DNA of 64,000 nt from Phytopseudomonas argentinensis (GCF_900113905.1 NZ_FORC01000001.1:62001-126000); one strand, 5' to 3'. Counted from the first letter of the stretch, positions 26,839 to 36,605 are shown. Notes: generated by a model not told the origin, from the sequence alone. Made by a program: numbers and translations.

Positions 26839-27671
26839 TGCTGCAAAAAGGCGTCTACTTCCAGGATCAGATCAAATTCGGCGACAAGTGGACCCTGCTG
26901 CTGGGTGGCCGCCACGACTGGGCCGATCAGCAGCAGACGGCCCATCGCAATGGAGCCAAGGCCAGTCAGGATGACGAAGCCACTACCTACCGCGCAGGCC
27001 TGGTCTACCAGGCCGACAATGGCCTGGCGCCCTATATCAGCTATAGCGAGTCGTTCTTCCCGGTTTCCGTTGCGCAAGTCACCGGCCAGACCTTCACCCC
27101 CACCGAAGGCAAGCAATACGAAGCAGGCGTGCGCTATCAGCCCAAGGACAGCAATATGCTGCTCAGCGCAGCAGTCTACGAGCTGACCCAGACTAACGTG
27201 CTCAAGCAGGATCCAGGTACCGAGGAGTTCCGCCAGACCGGCGAGGTACGCTCCCGCGGCCTGGAGCTGGAAGCCAAGGCGGATGTCACCCCAACACTCA
27301 GCGTGATAGCCACCTACGCTTATACCGATGCCCGCACCACCAAGAGCTCGATTGCCGATGAAGTAGGTCAGCGCACCGACCCACCAGGCCGCCCTGTGGA
27401 CCAGCTACGACTTCGTCGACTGGGGGATTCCGCAACTGACCTTAGGCGCCGGCGCTCGCTACATGGGCACCACGCAGGCCTCGGGTATGGATTCGGCCAT
27501 GCCAGCCTATACCCTGTTCGACGCCATGGCACGCTACCGGATCGACGAAAACTGGGACGTGACCGTCAACGCCAGCAACCTGACCGACAAGCGTTACGCG
27601 CAGTGCAGTTCTCCACCTGTCACTACGGTGACGAGCGCACCCTGCTGACCTCGGTGAACTTCACCTGGTGA
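26838..27671 (+). pseudogene. Remnant of a TonB-dependent siderophore receptor
   Basis: About 275 codons of the C-terminal beta-barrel of an FpvA/FhuE-like receptor: YFQDQIKFGDKWTLLLGGRH, PYISYSESFFPV, EGKQYEAGVRYQP, RSRGLELEAKAD, then WTSYDFVDWGIPQLTLGAG, NLTDKRYAQC and a terminal YGDERTLLTSVNFTW, the usual aromatic end. The signal, plug and first barrel strands are absent. Two frameshifts break the rest: one near 27375-27390 and one near 27608 (about one base lost after the TGC of RYAQC). The 5' end is fused to a truncated fhuF. It is non-functional as read, so uptake of the encoded siderophore would need another receptor. Confidence 0.88.
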
Positions 27672-27682
27672 CCGGCCATCCC

Positions 27683-27723
27683 GCGCGCCGAGCAAGCTCC
27701 TTGCTGTGGCGCGCGCCCTTTCT
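27683..27723 (+). terminator. Hairpin after the receptor remnant
   Basis: GCGCGCC (27683-27689) pairs with GGCGCGC (27708-27714) and encloses a nested AGCAAG/CTTGCT stem; a short T-rich tail follows. It is 12 bp after the receptor stop. In the 317-bp gene-free stretch 27672-27988 I see only this and the next two hairpins. Confidence 0.6.
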
Positions 27724-27891
27724 GGCGCATAGACCAGACCCAGCGGTACTTCGACTCTTAATCGAGACAGGTACAGGTTTCGAGATTCGGAACCACAGAC
27801 CCCACGTCATCCCGACCATAGATGGCTAGATTGGCGGAAACCGGTAAAAGCAACCGCTGGCAATGCCGGCACCAACCAGCCGCCACTGACG

Positions 27892-27931
27892 AAAAAGCCC
27901 GCCAGCAATCCAAATGCTGGCGGGCTTTTTT
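27892..27931. terminator. Perfect 16-bp hairpin with A and T tails
   Basis: AAAAAGCCCGCCAGCA (27892-27907) and its exact complement (27915-27930) flank a 7-base loop. With A's on the left and T's on the right it can terminate transcription from both sides, between the siderophore region and the tRNA operon. Confidence 0.85.
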
Positions 27932-27951
27932 CAGCGCCGAAACGCAGATAC

Positions 27952-27980
27952 AAAAACGCCGCTCTATTGAGCGGCGTTTT
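27952..27980 (-). terminator. Terminator of the tRNA operon
   Basis: AAAAACGCCGCTC / GAGCGGCGTTTT with loop TATT, 9 bp downstream of the last tRNA on the minus strand; the minus transcript ends in a U run. Confidence 0.85.
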
Positions 27981-27988
27981 CGTTTATT

Positions 27989-28064
<76 letters not shown>

Positions 28065-28093
28065 AATCTTTACTGCTCCACTTCTTTTGGAAG

Positions 28094-28169
28094 TGGCGTC
28101 CCCTAGGGGACTCGAACCCCTGTTACCGCCGTGAAAGGGCGGTGTCCTAGGCCACTAGACGAAGGGGAC
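28094..28169 (-). tRNA. tRNA-Glu (TTC), copy 2
   Basis: 76 nt, beginning GTCCCCTTCGTCTAGTGG, anticodon loop CTTTCAC (TTC), GTTCGAGTC T-loop, ending GGGGACGCCA with encoded CCA. Identical to 28305-28380. Confidence 0.98.
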
Positions 28170-28215
28170 CTGGAACTTCTTACCGCGATTCAACTGCCAG
28201 GCTGAATCTGGAATC

Positions 28216-28291
<76 letters not shown>

Positions 28292-28304
28292 ATTTACAAC
28301 AAAT

Positions 28305-28380
28305 TGGCGTCCCCTAGGGGACTCGAACCCCTGTTACCGCCGTGAAAGGGCGGTGTCCTAGGCCACTAGACGAAGGGGAC
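28305..28380 (-). tRNA. tRNA-Glu (TTC), copy 1
   Basis: First gene of the minus-strand tRNA transcript; same sequence as 28094-28169. It lies about 60 bp downstream of a strong stable-RNA promoter. Confidence 0.98.
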
Positions 28381-28441
28381 GTTGCCCGGAATCTCCGGCT
28401 TCCGCGCTGTGCTTTTCAGCATTACCGTGGAAGTGGCGCGC

Positions 28442-28470
28442 ATTCTATGGAGGCTTTCAACAGTCGTCAA
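28442..28470 (-). promoter_or_regulatory. Sigma-70 promoter of the tRNA operon
   Basis: On the minus strand TTGACG (28470-28465), a 17-bp spacer and TAGAAT (28447-28442), followed by a GC-rich GCGCGCC discriminator typical of stringently controlled stable-RNA genes. An AT-rich tract (28478-28496) lies just upstream like an UP element. The remainder of the 315-bp gap 28381-28695 shows nothing else I can name. Confidence 0.85.
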
Positions 28471-28695
28471 CCTCTCATATAAAATTTTTTAAAATCAACG
28501 ACTTCACCCGGATTCCAGGTGCCGAGGCGCTGCGCCGACCGGTAGTGCCTGCTTTAATGCAGCAGGCCGGCGGCGCGGCCCTCGCCTAATGCGCGCAATG
28601 ATGGCAGAACGCGAGTAAGATGATCGGCATAGACAGGCAGCCACCACCTCGCGGGTCGCTGCGCCCTGCACAACGGCCTTCAAGAGGTTAAGACG

Positions 28696-29466
28696 ATGTC
28701 CTCGCTCGTGATCACCATGGCGATAATCGGCGGTATCACGCTGTTGGTGCTGCTGGCCTACCTGAATCAGCTGGCCGAAAACAACAAGCGCAAGAAGTCG
28801 CGCCTGAAAGCCGACCTGGCCGAACGCTATCGGCGCATCGCCGACCTCAACGAACAGTTCGCCGGCCAGTTCATGACCCCCGAACTCAAATTGTTGCTGT
28901 GCCGGCTGCAGCTGCAGTTCGCCGAGCGCATTCTGGAGGTGGACAAGCAAGACAGTGCCTACGCGACCATGGCCGAGGAACTGCGCAAGCTGCTCGCCCA
29001 GGGCAAGGACATCCCGGTACGCAATGCGCCCTTCAACGTGACCGATGATGCCAAGGCCACCCTGGTGCGCGCGCAGCTTGAGGCGCTGCATGGCCAGGTC
29101 GGCAAACTGGCGCAGAGCGGCATACTGCCCGTGGATGAAGCCAAGGGATGGGCCAAGGAAATTCGCCACATGCTGGCGCAGCTGTATATCGAGCTGTATG
29201 GCAACCAGGCCAGGCAGGCGCTGCAACAGCAACAGACTGGCCATGCCCGGCTGGCGCTGGAACGCGCCGTACAGTTTCTGCAGAAACAACCCGATACGGC
29301 ACGCTACCAGGCAACCTTGGCGCAATTCGAAAAACAACTGGCGCGAGTCAACGCGATGCTGGTCGGCCACCAGGCCCCCAGCGAGGAGGCTTCCAGCGAG
29401 CTGACCGAAGGGCTCAAGTCGATAGAAGAAGACGGCGACTGGAAAAAGAAAGCGCTGTACGACTGA
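28696..29466 (+). CDS. Conserved hypothetical membrane-anchored protein
   Basis: 256 residues, not recognised. One N-terminal transmembrane segment (about residues 4-24, ITMAIIGGITLLVLLAYL) is followed by a basic patch KRKKSR and a long, largely helical cytoplasmic region with many Gln, Leu and Glu, probably coiled-coil (about 30-220), and an acidic C-terminus. No enzyme motif seen. The ATG follows an AGAGG-like ribosome site. Converges with the msrC gene. Confidence 0.8.
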   Translation: MSSLVITMAIIGGITLLVLLAYLNQLAENNKRKKSRLKADLAERYRRIADLNEQFAGQFMTPELKLLLCRLQLQFAERILEVDKQDSAYATMAEELRKLLAQGKDIPVRNAPFNVTDDAKATLVRAQLEALHGQVGKLAQSGILPVDEAKGWAKEIRHMLAQLYIELYGNQARQALQQQQTGHARLALERAVQFLQKQPDTARYQATLAQFEKQLARVNAMLVGHQAPSEEASSELTEGLKSIEEDGDWKKKALYD

Positions 29467-29500
29467 GAGGCCTGCCGCTCAGCCATACCCTGCAGGGCTC

Positions 29501-29983
29501 TCAGCAATCGCTGGCGCGTAGCAGCACCTCAGCCAGCCCCTCGATGCCACGCTGGTCAGCCTCGCTGAAACGCCCTACTCGCGGGCTATCCAGATCCAGC
29601 ACACCAATCAGTCGACCGTCCTTGATCAGCGGCACCACCAGTTCACTGTTCGAGGCGCTGTCGCAGGCGATATGCCCGGCGAAGGCATGTACATCCTCTA
29701 CCCGCTGGGTTTGCCGTGAGGCCGCAGCAGCACCGCACACCCCACGGCCGAAGGCGATCCGCACACAGGCCACCTTGCCCTGGAACGGGCCGAGCACCAG
29801 TTCGTCATCCTTCACCAGATAGAAGCCGGCCCAATTGAGATCCTCCAATTCGTGATAGACGAAGGCGCTGAACTGCGCGGCATTGGCGATGAAATCCCGT
29901 TCACCCGAGAGCAACGCCTGCAACTGTGCGTTCATCAGGGCATAACCGTCCAGGCCGTTGCCCGTCTGGCTCAAATCGATCAT
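29501..29983 (-). CDS. msrC: Free methionine-(R)-sulfoxide reductase (GAF domain)
   Basis: 160 residues, a single GAF domain. C73, C83 and C107 have the same spacing (10 and 34 residues) as the three redox cysteines of E. coli fRMsr (YebR). The enzyme reduces free Met-R-sulfoxide with thioredoxin in the cytoplasm. Its ATG overlaps the stop of the upstream ATPase gene (ATGA), so the two are co-translated. Confidence 0.92.
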   Translation of the reverse strand: MIDLSQTGNGLDGYALMNAQLQALLSGERDFIANAAQFSAFVYHELEDLNWAGFYLVKDDELVLGPFQGKVACVRIAFGRGVCGAAAASRQTQRVEDVHAFAGHIACDSASNSELVVPLIKDGRLIGVLDLDSPRVGRFSEADQRGIEGLAEVLLRASDC

Positions 29984-30870
29984 TGCGAGTTCTCCAGTAA
30001 TTGCAGCCCGACCCATTGGCGGGCGAACTGATAGGCGCAGCGCCCGTTGCGATTGCCGCGCCCGGTGGCCCAGCGTACGGCAAGCTTCTCCAGCTCCTCG
30101 CTCCACTGCCACTCGAGGCCGGATTGCGCGGCCTGAACCTCGATCCAGTGACGCACCACATCCAGGTAATGCTGTTGGGTGAAGGGGTAGAAGGAAAGCC
30201 ATAGGCCGAAACGGTCCGACAGGGCGATCTTGTCCTCGACCGCTTCGTTGGGATGCAACTCGCCGTCGACCATCTTGGTATTGGCGTTGTCGCTCTCGCG
30301 CTCCGGCACCAGATGCCGGCGGTTGGACGTGGCATACAGCAGTACGTTTTCCGGGGAACGCTCCAGCGAGCCGTCGAGCACGCTCTTGAGCACCCGGTAG
30401 TCGCCCTCCCCGGCCTCGAACGACAGGTCGTCGCAGAACAGGATGAAGCGCTGCGGCAGGCTCATCAGTTGCTCCACCACCCGCGGCAGGTCCGCCAGAT
30501 GGTCGCGTTCGATTTCGATCAGGCGCAGCCCGGCGTTGGCATGCTCGGCCAGCAGCGCCCTGACCAGCGAGGACTTGCCAGTGCCCCTGGCGCCCCACAG
30601 CAGCGCATGGTTGGCCGGCATGCCCTGCACGAACTGCCAGGTATTGCGCGCCAGCTGCTCGCGCTGGGTATCGACGCCGATCAGGTCCGCCAGGTGCATG
30701 TCGAGGCTGACCTCGAGCCCCTGCAGGTAGCCCGAGCGCCCCTCGCGCTGCCAGCGCGCGGCCAGGGTATGTGTCCAGTCCAGCGGCTCGCGAACGGCCG
30801 GCAACAGTGGTTCGAGGCGGGTCAGCACGCATTCGGCGCGAACCAGAAAATCAGCAAAACGGGAATCCAC
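29980..30870 (-). CDS. DUF815 family AAA+ ATPase
   Basis: 296 residues from a GTG at 30870 preceded by GAGGAG at 7-base spacing. Walker A GARGTGKSS, Walker B-like FILFCDDLSFE, and a sensor segment LLYATSNRRHLVPE identify the DUF815 P-loop family, whose cellular role is not established. It overlaps msrC by 4 nt; an in-frame ATG upstream (30987) lacks a ribosome site and was not used. Confidence 0.88.
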   Translation of the reverse strand: MDSRFADFLVRAECVLTRLEPLLPAVREPLDWTHTLAARWQREGRSGYLQGLEVSLDMHLADLIGVDTQREQLARNTWQFVQGMPANHALLWGARGTGKSSLVRALLAEHANAGLRLIEIERDHLADLPRVVEQLMSLPQRFILFCDDLSFEAGEGDYRVLKSVLDGSLERSPENVLLYATSNRRHLVPERESDNANTKMVDGELHPNEAVEDKIALSDRFGLWLSFYPFTQQHYLDVVRHWIEVQAAQSGLEWQWSEELEKLAVRWATGRGNRNGRCAYQFARQWVGLQLLENSQ

Positions 30871-30974
30871 GTAGCAGCTCCTCAAAATATCCGGTCTGTG
30901 AGGCAGGCGTGCCGAAAAGCAGGCCAGATCGACTATGCTTGGGCAGCGAACGGAACGAGACATCACCACCCGAT

Positions 30975-33284
30975 ATGGAAATACCACTCAGACAGCGACT
31001 GTCATTCAAGCAGGCAGGCCTTACCGTTCTGGTCGCCTTCATTCTGGGCGCCCTGCTTAGCCTGGTGCAGATCGGCGTCGATTATGCCAGCGAAGACGCG
31101 GCCATCAACCGTGAGATTCGTGCGCTGATGGAGATCAGCCATAATCCTGCCGCGCGAATCGCCTATAACATCGATGCCGAACTGGCCCAGGAGCTGGTGG
31201 TCGGCCTACGTCGTTCGCCAGCGGTGACCGGCGCGCGCATCGTCGACAACAGTGGCGAGGTATTGGCCAGCGCCATGCAGCCGCCCATGCAGAGCAACTA
31301 TCGGATCTTCAGCGATTTCCTGTTCGGTAGCAGTCGCCATTTCGAAACCCGGCTGTCGGTCGACCACGCCCCTGCCGAACAGCTGGGCGTGCTGCAACTG
31401 GACGTCGATACCTATGCCTTTGGCAGCAATTTTCTCAAACGCTCGCTGCTAACCATGATCAACGGCTTCACCCGCAGCCTGCTGATGTCGGTGATCCTGC
31501 TGGTGCTGTTCTATTTCATGCTCACCAAGCCGCTCACCCAGGTCATCCAGGCCCTCGCTGGCCGTGACCTGCGCACGCCCGACCGCACGCCGCTGCCCTG
31601 CCCGCCAGGTCACGAACGCGACGAAATCGGCGTGCTGGTCAAGGTCGCCAACCGCCAGCTTGCCAGCATCGCCACCGAGATCGAACAGCGCCGCAGCGCC
31701 GAAGACCGCCTGACCGACTACCTGGGCGAACTGGAAACCATCGTTTCCGCCCGCACCGTCGAGCTGAAAGCGGCCAACAGCCGCCTCAGCCGCTCCAACG
31801 ACGAGCTGGAGCAGGCCCGCCGCGACGCCCTGGCCATGGCCCAGGCGCGCTCGATCTTTCTGGCCAACATGAGCCACGAAATCCGCACTCCGCTCAACGG
31901 CCTGCTGGGTATGCTGGCGCTGTCACTGGAAGGTCCACTGAACAGCGAGCAGCGTCAGCAGCTGTCCATCGCCCACGACTCGGGCAAGGTGCTGGTCGAC
32001 CTGCTCAACGACATCCTCGATCTGTCGAAATTCGAAGCCGGCCAACTGGAGCTGGAGCGCATCGCCTTCGACCTTGGCGCACTGGTGGAAGGCACCGCCA
32101 GCCTGCTGTCGCAAAATGCCCAGCCGGGCGTGGAACTCACCTGTCTGCTCGATCCGAGGCTGCCAGCCCAGGTGCTTGGCGACCCGACCCGGGTCAGGCA
32201 GATCGTCAGCAACCTGCTGTCCAATGCGCTCAAATTCACTCGCGAAGGCCGTGTCGATATTCGCATCACGGCCGAGGGCGAGCGCATGCGCATCGAGGTC
32301 CGCGACACCGGCATCGGCATCGAGGCAGAGGCCCAGGCACGCATCTTCCAACCCTTCACCCAGGCCGGCGCGAACATCACCCGGCAATTCGGCGGCACCG
32401 GCCTGGGCCTGGCCCTGACCCGTCGCCTGTGCGAGGCGATGCAGGGCACGCTCGAACTGCAATCCACACCCGGTATCGGCAGCCGCTTCAGCGCCGTTCT
32501 GCCGCTACCGAGCCTGGAGGCAGCGTTGCCTGCGCCGAAGCTGAACGGGCGGGTACTGGCGATCTGTGCTGCCGAGACCGGCCTGGCCGAGCTGCTGCCG
32601 GTCTGGGTTGGCAACTGGGGGCTGAGCTATCGGCGCCTGGACAGCGCCCGGGATGTCGAGGCCATCGAGGCCGACGTGATCATCAGCGATTGCCCCAGCT
32701 GCATGGAAAGGCTGCGCCAGCAAACCGCTACGCCGATCATTCTGGTAACCGCCTACGGCAGCTTCCTGGGTGCCGAGCAGGCCGCGGCGCTGGCGCCCCT
32801 CGAACAGGTCGCCAGGCCCCTCACCCGGCAGCACCTGCTGCAAGCCCTCAACCATGCACTGCAGCATTCCCCAGACGACTCGGCAGGCGCCCTGCCCGCT
32901 GCCCCGGTTCCGCGTCAACAGGCGAAGGTATTGCTGGTCGAGGACAACCCGGTCAATCAACTGGTCGCCAAGGGCATGCTGGCCAAGCAGGGACTCGAGG
33001 TGGTGCTGGCCAACAATGGCCAGCAGGCCCTGGAGCGACTGCAGGAGCAATCCTTCGCCCTGGTGTTGATGGACTGCAACATGCCGGTAATGGACGGCTA
33101 CGAGGCCAGCCGGCGGATACGCGAAATGCCCGAGTGGCAGCAGCTGCCGATCATTGCCCTGACCGCCAATGCCTTGTCCGACGAGCGTCAGCGCTGCCTG
33201 GCCGCGGGCATGAACGATTACCTGGCCAAGCCCTTTCGCCGCGAAGAGCTGCTCGCCCTGCTCGACCAGTGGCTGCCTGCCTGA
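30975..33284 (+). CDS. sagS: Hybrid sensor histidine kinase, SagS-like
   Basis: 769 residues. TM segment near 15-35, periplasmic sensor region about 36-150, second TM about 160-180 (LMSVILLVLFYFMLT), HAMP-like linker, coiled coil, HisKA with phosphoacceptor H301 (NMSHEIRTPLNG), HATPase (DTGIGIE, FGGTGLGLALT), a degenerate receiver-like stretch, and a C-terminal receiver with D700 (LMDCNMPVMDG) and K in LAKPF. No Hpt domain. In PAO1 the kinase next to ospR-gpx is SagS, which steers surface attachment and biofilm development through HptB and BfiSR; domain order and position agree. Start chosen at the ATG just before the first TM. Convergent with ospR at 7 bp. Confidence 0.85.
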   Translation: MEIPLRQRLSFKQAGLTVLVAFILGALLSLVQIGVDYASEDAAINREIRALMEISHNPAARIAYNIDAELAQELVVGLRRSPAVTGARIVDNSGEVLASAMQPPMQSNYRIFSDFLFGSSRHFETRLSVDHAPAEQLGVLQLDVDTYAFGSNFLKRSLLTMINGFTRSLLMSVILLVLFYFMLTKPLTQVIQALAGRDLRTPDRTPLPCPPGHERDEIGVLVKVANRQLASIATEIEQRRSAEDRLTDYLGELETIVSARTVELKAANSRLSRSNDELEQARRDALAMAQARSIFLANMSHEIRTPLNGLLGMLALSLEGPLNSEQRQQLSIAHDSGKVLVDLLNDILDLSKFEAGQLELERIAFDLGALVEGTASLLSQNAQPGVELTCLLDPRLPAQVLGDPTRVRQIVSNLLSNALKFTREGRVDIRITAEGERMRIEVRDTGIGIEAEAQARIFQPFTQAGANITRQFGGTGLGLALTRRLCEAMQGTLELQSTPGIGSRFSAVLPLPSLEAALPAPKLNGRVLAICAAETGLAELLPVWVGNWGLSYRRLDSARDVEAIEADVIISDCPSCMERLRQQTATPIILVTAYGSFLGAEQAAALAPLEQVARPLTRQHLLQALNHALQHSPDDSAGALPAAPVPRQQAKVLLVEDNPVNQLVAKGMLAKQGLEVVLANNGQQALERLQEQSFALVLMDCNMPVMDGYEASRRIREMPEWQQLPIIALTANALSDERQRCLAAGMNDYLAKPFRREELLALLDQWLPA

Positions 33285-33291
33285 CCGCCTG

Positions 33292-33736
33292 CTAACTGGG
33301 TAACTGCTCGGCCATGCGCCGCAGCAACGCATCCAGCTGAGCACGCAACGGCTCCAACTGCTCGGTATCGACGCCATGCTCGCACAGCAACTGCCGCTTG
33401 AGGGCCGGCACGCGGCAGCGCAATGCACGCCCCTGCTCGCTGACAGCCAGGTGCATCTCGCGTTCGTCCAGGGTACTGCGCCGCCGCTCCACCAGCCCTG
33501 CCGACTGCAGCCGCTTGAGCAGCGGCGTCAGGGTGCCCGAGTCGAGCAGCAGGCGCTCGCCCAGGGCCTTGACCGTCGGCTGCGAGGGCGCCCGCTCATC
33601 CCACTCCCAGAGCACCAGCATCACCAGGTATTGCGGGTAGGTCAGCTGCAGGCCATCGAGCATCGGCTTGTAGGCGCGCACAACCAGGCGGGACGCGGCG
33701 TACAGCTTGAAGCACAGTTGCCGGTCGAGCTGCAGA

Positions 33737-33756
<20 letters not shown>
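33292..33756 (-). CDS. ospR: MarR-family peroxide-sensing regulator, OspR/OhrR type
   Basis: 154 residues with a winged helix (TVKALGERLLLDSGTLTPLLKRLQ) and the OhrR-type N-terminal CFKLYAASR. C15 and C125 are 110 residues apart, the spacing I recall for the redox pair C24/C134 of P. aeruginosa OspR. Such repressors leave DNA when the N-terminal Cys is oxidised. The start lies inside the end of gpx (20-bp overlap), so regulator and peroxidase form one operon behind the palindrome at 34273-34290. A longer start at 33798 would lie further inside gpx and lacks support. Confidence 0.88.
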
Positions 33757-34225
<469 letters not shown>

Positions 34226-34257
34226 GGAGGGGAAACCCGATGGTCAAGGAAGGTTAA

Positions 34258-34290
34258 AGAATAGCCAGCAATTAAATTGCACACAATTTA
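34258..34290 (-). promoter_or_regulatory. Promoter of gpx-ospR with an OhrR-type operator over the -35
   Basis: On the minus strand TTGTGT (34286-34281), 17-bp spacer and TATTCT (34263-34258). The palindrome TAAATTG-CACA-CAATTTA (34273-34290, perfect 7-bp arms) covers the -35. MarR/OhrR proteins bind such AT-rich inverted repeats, so autoregulation by OspR is the natural reading. Confidence 0.7.
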
Positions 34291-34293
34291 TTT

Positions 34294-34323
34294 TCGTAAA
34301 ATAAGGCCCGCCGAGAGCGGGCC
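34294..34323 (-). terminator. Terminator of msrB
   Basis: GGCCCGC/GCGGGCC stem (34305-34311, 34317-34323) with loop CGAGA, followed on the minus strand by TTATTTT. Confidence 0.8.
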
Positions 34324-34343
34324 GAACGATGGATACGACTGGG

Positions 34344-34742
34344 TTACGCCTCGTGAGGTACGTGCTTGAGTGACACCGAATTGATGCAGTAGCGCAGCCC
34401 CGTTGGACGCGGGCCATCGGGAAACACGTGGCCCAGATGGGCATCACAGTTGCTACAGCGCACCTCGATACGGTGCATGCCGTGGCTGAAGTCCTCCAGC
34501 TCGGTAATCACCTGGTCATTGAGCGGCTGGAAGTAGCTCGGCCAGCCACAACCGGAGTCGAACTTGGCGTCCGAATCGAACAGCGGCGTGCCACAGCACA
34601 CGCATTGATAGATACCGGGCACCTTGCTGTCATGGTACTCACCGGTGAACGGGCGTTCGGTACCACCCAGGCGGCAGACATTGAACTGCGCGTCCGTCAG
34701 CTCTTCACGCCAGGTTTCCAGGGGTTTTTCGAGCTTGCTCAC
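34344..34742 (-). CDS. msrB: Peptide methionine-(R)-S-oxide reductase
   Basis: 132 residues from a GTG at 34742 preceded by GAGGAGG at 7-base spacing. Zinc ligands C47/C50 and C96/C99, catalytic C119 in RYCINSVSL, and the motif SGCGWPSY identify MsrB, which repairs Met-R-sulfoxide in proteins using thioredoxin. Together with gpx and msrC nearby it makes this a redox-repair neighbourhood. Divergent from alaA. Confidence 0.96.
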   Translation of the reverse strand: MSKLEKPLETWREELTDAQFNVCRLGGTERPFTGEYHDSKVPGIYQCVCCGTPLFDSDAKFDSGCGWPSYFQPLNDQVITELEDFSHGMHRIEVRCSNCDAHLGHVFPDGPRPTGLRYCINSVSLKHVPHEA

Positions 34743-34888
34743 AGGCGATCCTCCTCGGGATAAAAAAGCCCTATCTGTATCTTTGCCCGACTCAGGCTGA
34801 CACGTATGATTCGACACCTCAACCCGCCACGGCTCGCCGCCGCCTCGGCCCCTTGCAGGCCGCCCTCTTCGATTCGGGATTCTTCACC

Positions 34889-36100
34889 ATGCAGGTCAGC
34901 AAATCCAACAAGCTCGCCAACGTCTGCTACGACATTCGCGGCCCGGTGCTCAAGCACGCCAAGCGTCTGGAAGAGGAAGGCCAGCGCATCCTCAAGCTGA
35001 ACATCGGCAACCCGGCGCCCTTCGGCTTCGAGGCCCCCGAGGAAATTCTTCAGGACGTGATTCGCAACCTGCCGACGGCGCAAGGCTACAGCGACTCCAA
35101 GGGCCTGTTCAGCGCTCGCAAGGCGGTGATGCAGTACTGCCAGCAGAAGCAGATCGAAGGCGTCGGCATCGAGGATATCTACCTGGGCAACGGCGTCTCC
35201 GAGCTGATTGTCATGGCCATGCAGGCGCTGCTCAACAACGGCGATGAAGTGCTGATCCCGGCGCCGGACTATCCGCTGTGGACCGCCGCCGTGGCGCTGT
35301 CCGGCGGCAAGCCGGTGCACTACCTGTGCGACGAGCAGGCCGGCTGGTTCCCAGACATCGCCGACATGCGCGCCAAGATCACCCCGAACACCAAGGCGCT
35401 GGTGCTGATCAACCCGAACAACCCCACCGGCGCCGTGTATTCGCGCGAGGTGCTGCAGGACATCGTCGAGCTGGCCCGTCAGCACAAACTGGTGATCTTC
35501 TCCGACGAGATCTACGACAAGATCCTCTATGACGAAGCCCAGCACATCTCCACCGCCTCCCTGGCGCCGGACGTGCTCTGCCTGACCTTCAACGGCCTGT
35601 CCAAGTCCTACCGGGTGGCCGGTTTCCGCTCCGGCTGGGTGATCATTTCCGGCCCCAAGCACAACGCGAAAAGCTACATCGAGGGCCTGGACATCCTCGC
35701 CAACATGCGCCTGTGCGCCAACGTGCCCAGTCAGCATGCGATCCAGACCGCCCTGGGCGGCTACCAGAGCATCAACGACCTGGTTCTGCCCAACGGCCGC
35801 CTGCTGGAACAGCGCAATCGCACCTGGGAGCTGCTCAACGACATTCCCGGGGTCAGCTGCGTGAAACCCATGGGCGCCCTGTACGCCTTCCCGAAGATCG
35901 ACCCCAAGGTCTGCCCGATCCATAACGACGAGAAGTTCGTCCTCGACCTGTTGCTTTCCGAGAAGCTGCTGGTCGTCCAGGGCACCGCTTTCAACTGGCC
36001 GTGGCCGGACCACTTCCGCGTGGTCACCCTGCCCCGCGTCGACGACCTGGAACAGGCGATCGGCCGTATCGGCAGCTTCCTCAAGACCTATCGCCAATAA
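34889..36100 (+). CDS. alaA: Glutamate-pyruvate aminotransferase AlaA
   Basis: 403 residues, fold-type I PLP aminotransferase. Motifs: NIGNPAPFGFEAP, INPNNPTGAVYS, DEIYDKILYD, and the PLP lysine in GLSKSYRVAGFRSGW (about residue 240). It is the AlaA/YfbQ type that forms alanine from pyruvate and glutamate. The start MQVSKSNKLANV was chosen because family members begin here; an in-frame ATG 36 bp upstream is less likely. Confidence 0.93.
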   Translation: MQVSKSNKLANVCYDIRGPVLKHAKRLEEEGQRILKLNIGNPAPFGFEAPEEILQDVIRNLPTAQGYSDSKGLFSARKAVMQYCQQKQIEGVGIEDIYLGNGVSELIVMAMQALLNNGDEVLIPAPDYPLWTAAVALSGGKPVHYLCDEQAGWFPDIADMRAKITPNTKALVLINPNNPTGAVYSREVLQDIVELARQHKLVIFSDEIYDKILYDEAQHISTASLAPDVLCLTFNGLSKSYRVAGFRSGWVIISGPKHNAKSYIEGLDILANMRLCANVPSQHAIQTALGGYQSINDLVLPNGRLLEQRNRTWELLNDIPGVSCVKPMGALYAFPKIDPKVCPIHNDEKFVLDLLLSEKLLVVQGTAFNWPWPDHFRVVTLPRVDDLEQAIGRIGSFLKTYRQ

Positions 36101-36161
36101 CTTTCGGCAGCGCGAATGCCCGCCCGGGCATTCGCTTCTCTCGCCGTCCGAGCACATGCCC

Positions 36162-36605
36162 ATGGATCTGCAGATAGACGACTTCTACAAGGACGCCGCC
36201 AGCGGTTTGCTGATGCTCTACCAGGCCTTTCCGCGCAAAACCTCGCTGTACGTGGAAGACCTGATCGGCCGGGAAGAGCCGGACGAGTTCGGCTTGCCGA
36301 GCAAACGCCATCAGGCCTGCCTGGGCGCGTTGCTGTGGCTGGCCGACGAAGGCTACCTGCGTTATGAATCGACCATCGGTTACGACGCGCTGGATCAGGC
36401 GGTGCTGACCGAGAAGGGCTTTCTGCGCCTGTCGCGCGGCATTCCCCGTGCACTTGGCGAAGGCGAGGCACCGCCACCCGCCGTGGATCGGGTACAGGCG
36501 ACCCTGGCCTTTCAGCTACGCGACGCGCTCGCCCAGCAACATGGTGAACGGATTGCCCGGCTGACCCGCCAGCTCTTCGAACAGCGCCCTCCTGCACCTC
36601 ACTGA
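36162..36605 (+). CDS. Conserved hypothetical protein
   Basis: 147 residues from the ATG at 36162 (another ATG is two codons upstream). Not recognised by function. The central part (RKTSLYVEDLIG ... KRHQACLGALLWLADEGYLR) looks like a winged-helix fold. No TM or signal. In PAO1 an uncharacterised gene also sits between alaA and htpX. Confidence 0.75.
   Translation: MDLQIDDFYKDAASGLLMLYQAFPRKTSLYVEDLIGREEPDEFGLPSKRHQACLGALLWLADEGYLRYESTIGYDALDQAVLTEKGFLRLSRGIPRALGEGEAPPPAVDRVQATLAFQLRDALAQQHGERIARLTRQLFEQRPPAPH

Noticed and set aside
26757..27671. One open frame of 304 codons as an intact protein
   Set aside because: Only its middle and last residues are receptor-like; between about 27390 and 27608 the receptor similarity is in another frame, so this frame is a chance bridge across two frameshifts.
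34739..36163. Minus-strand open frame over alaA
   Set aside because: Shadow of the aminotransferase gene.
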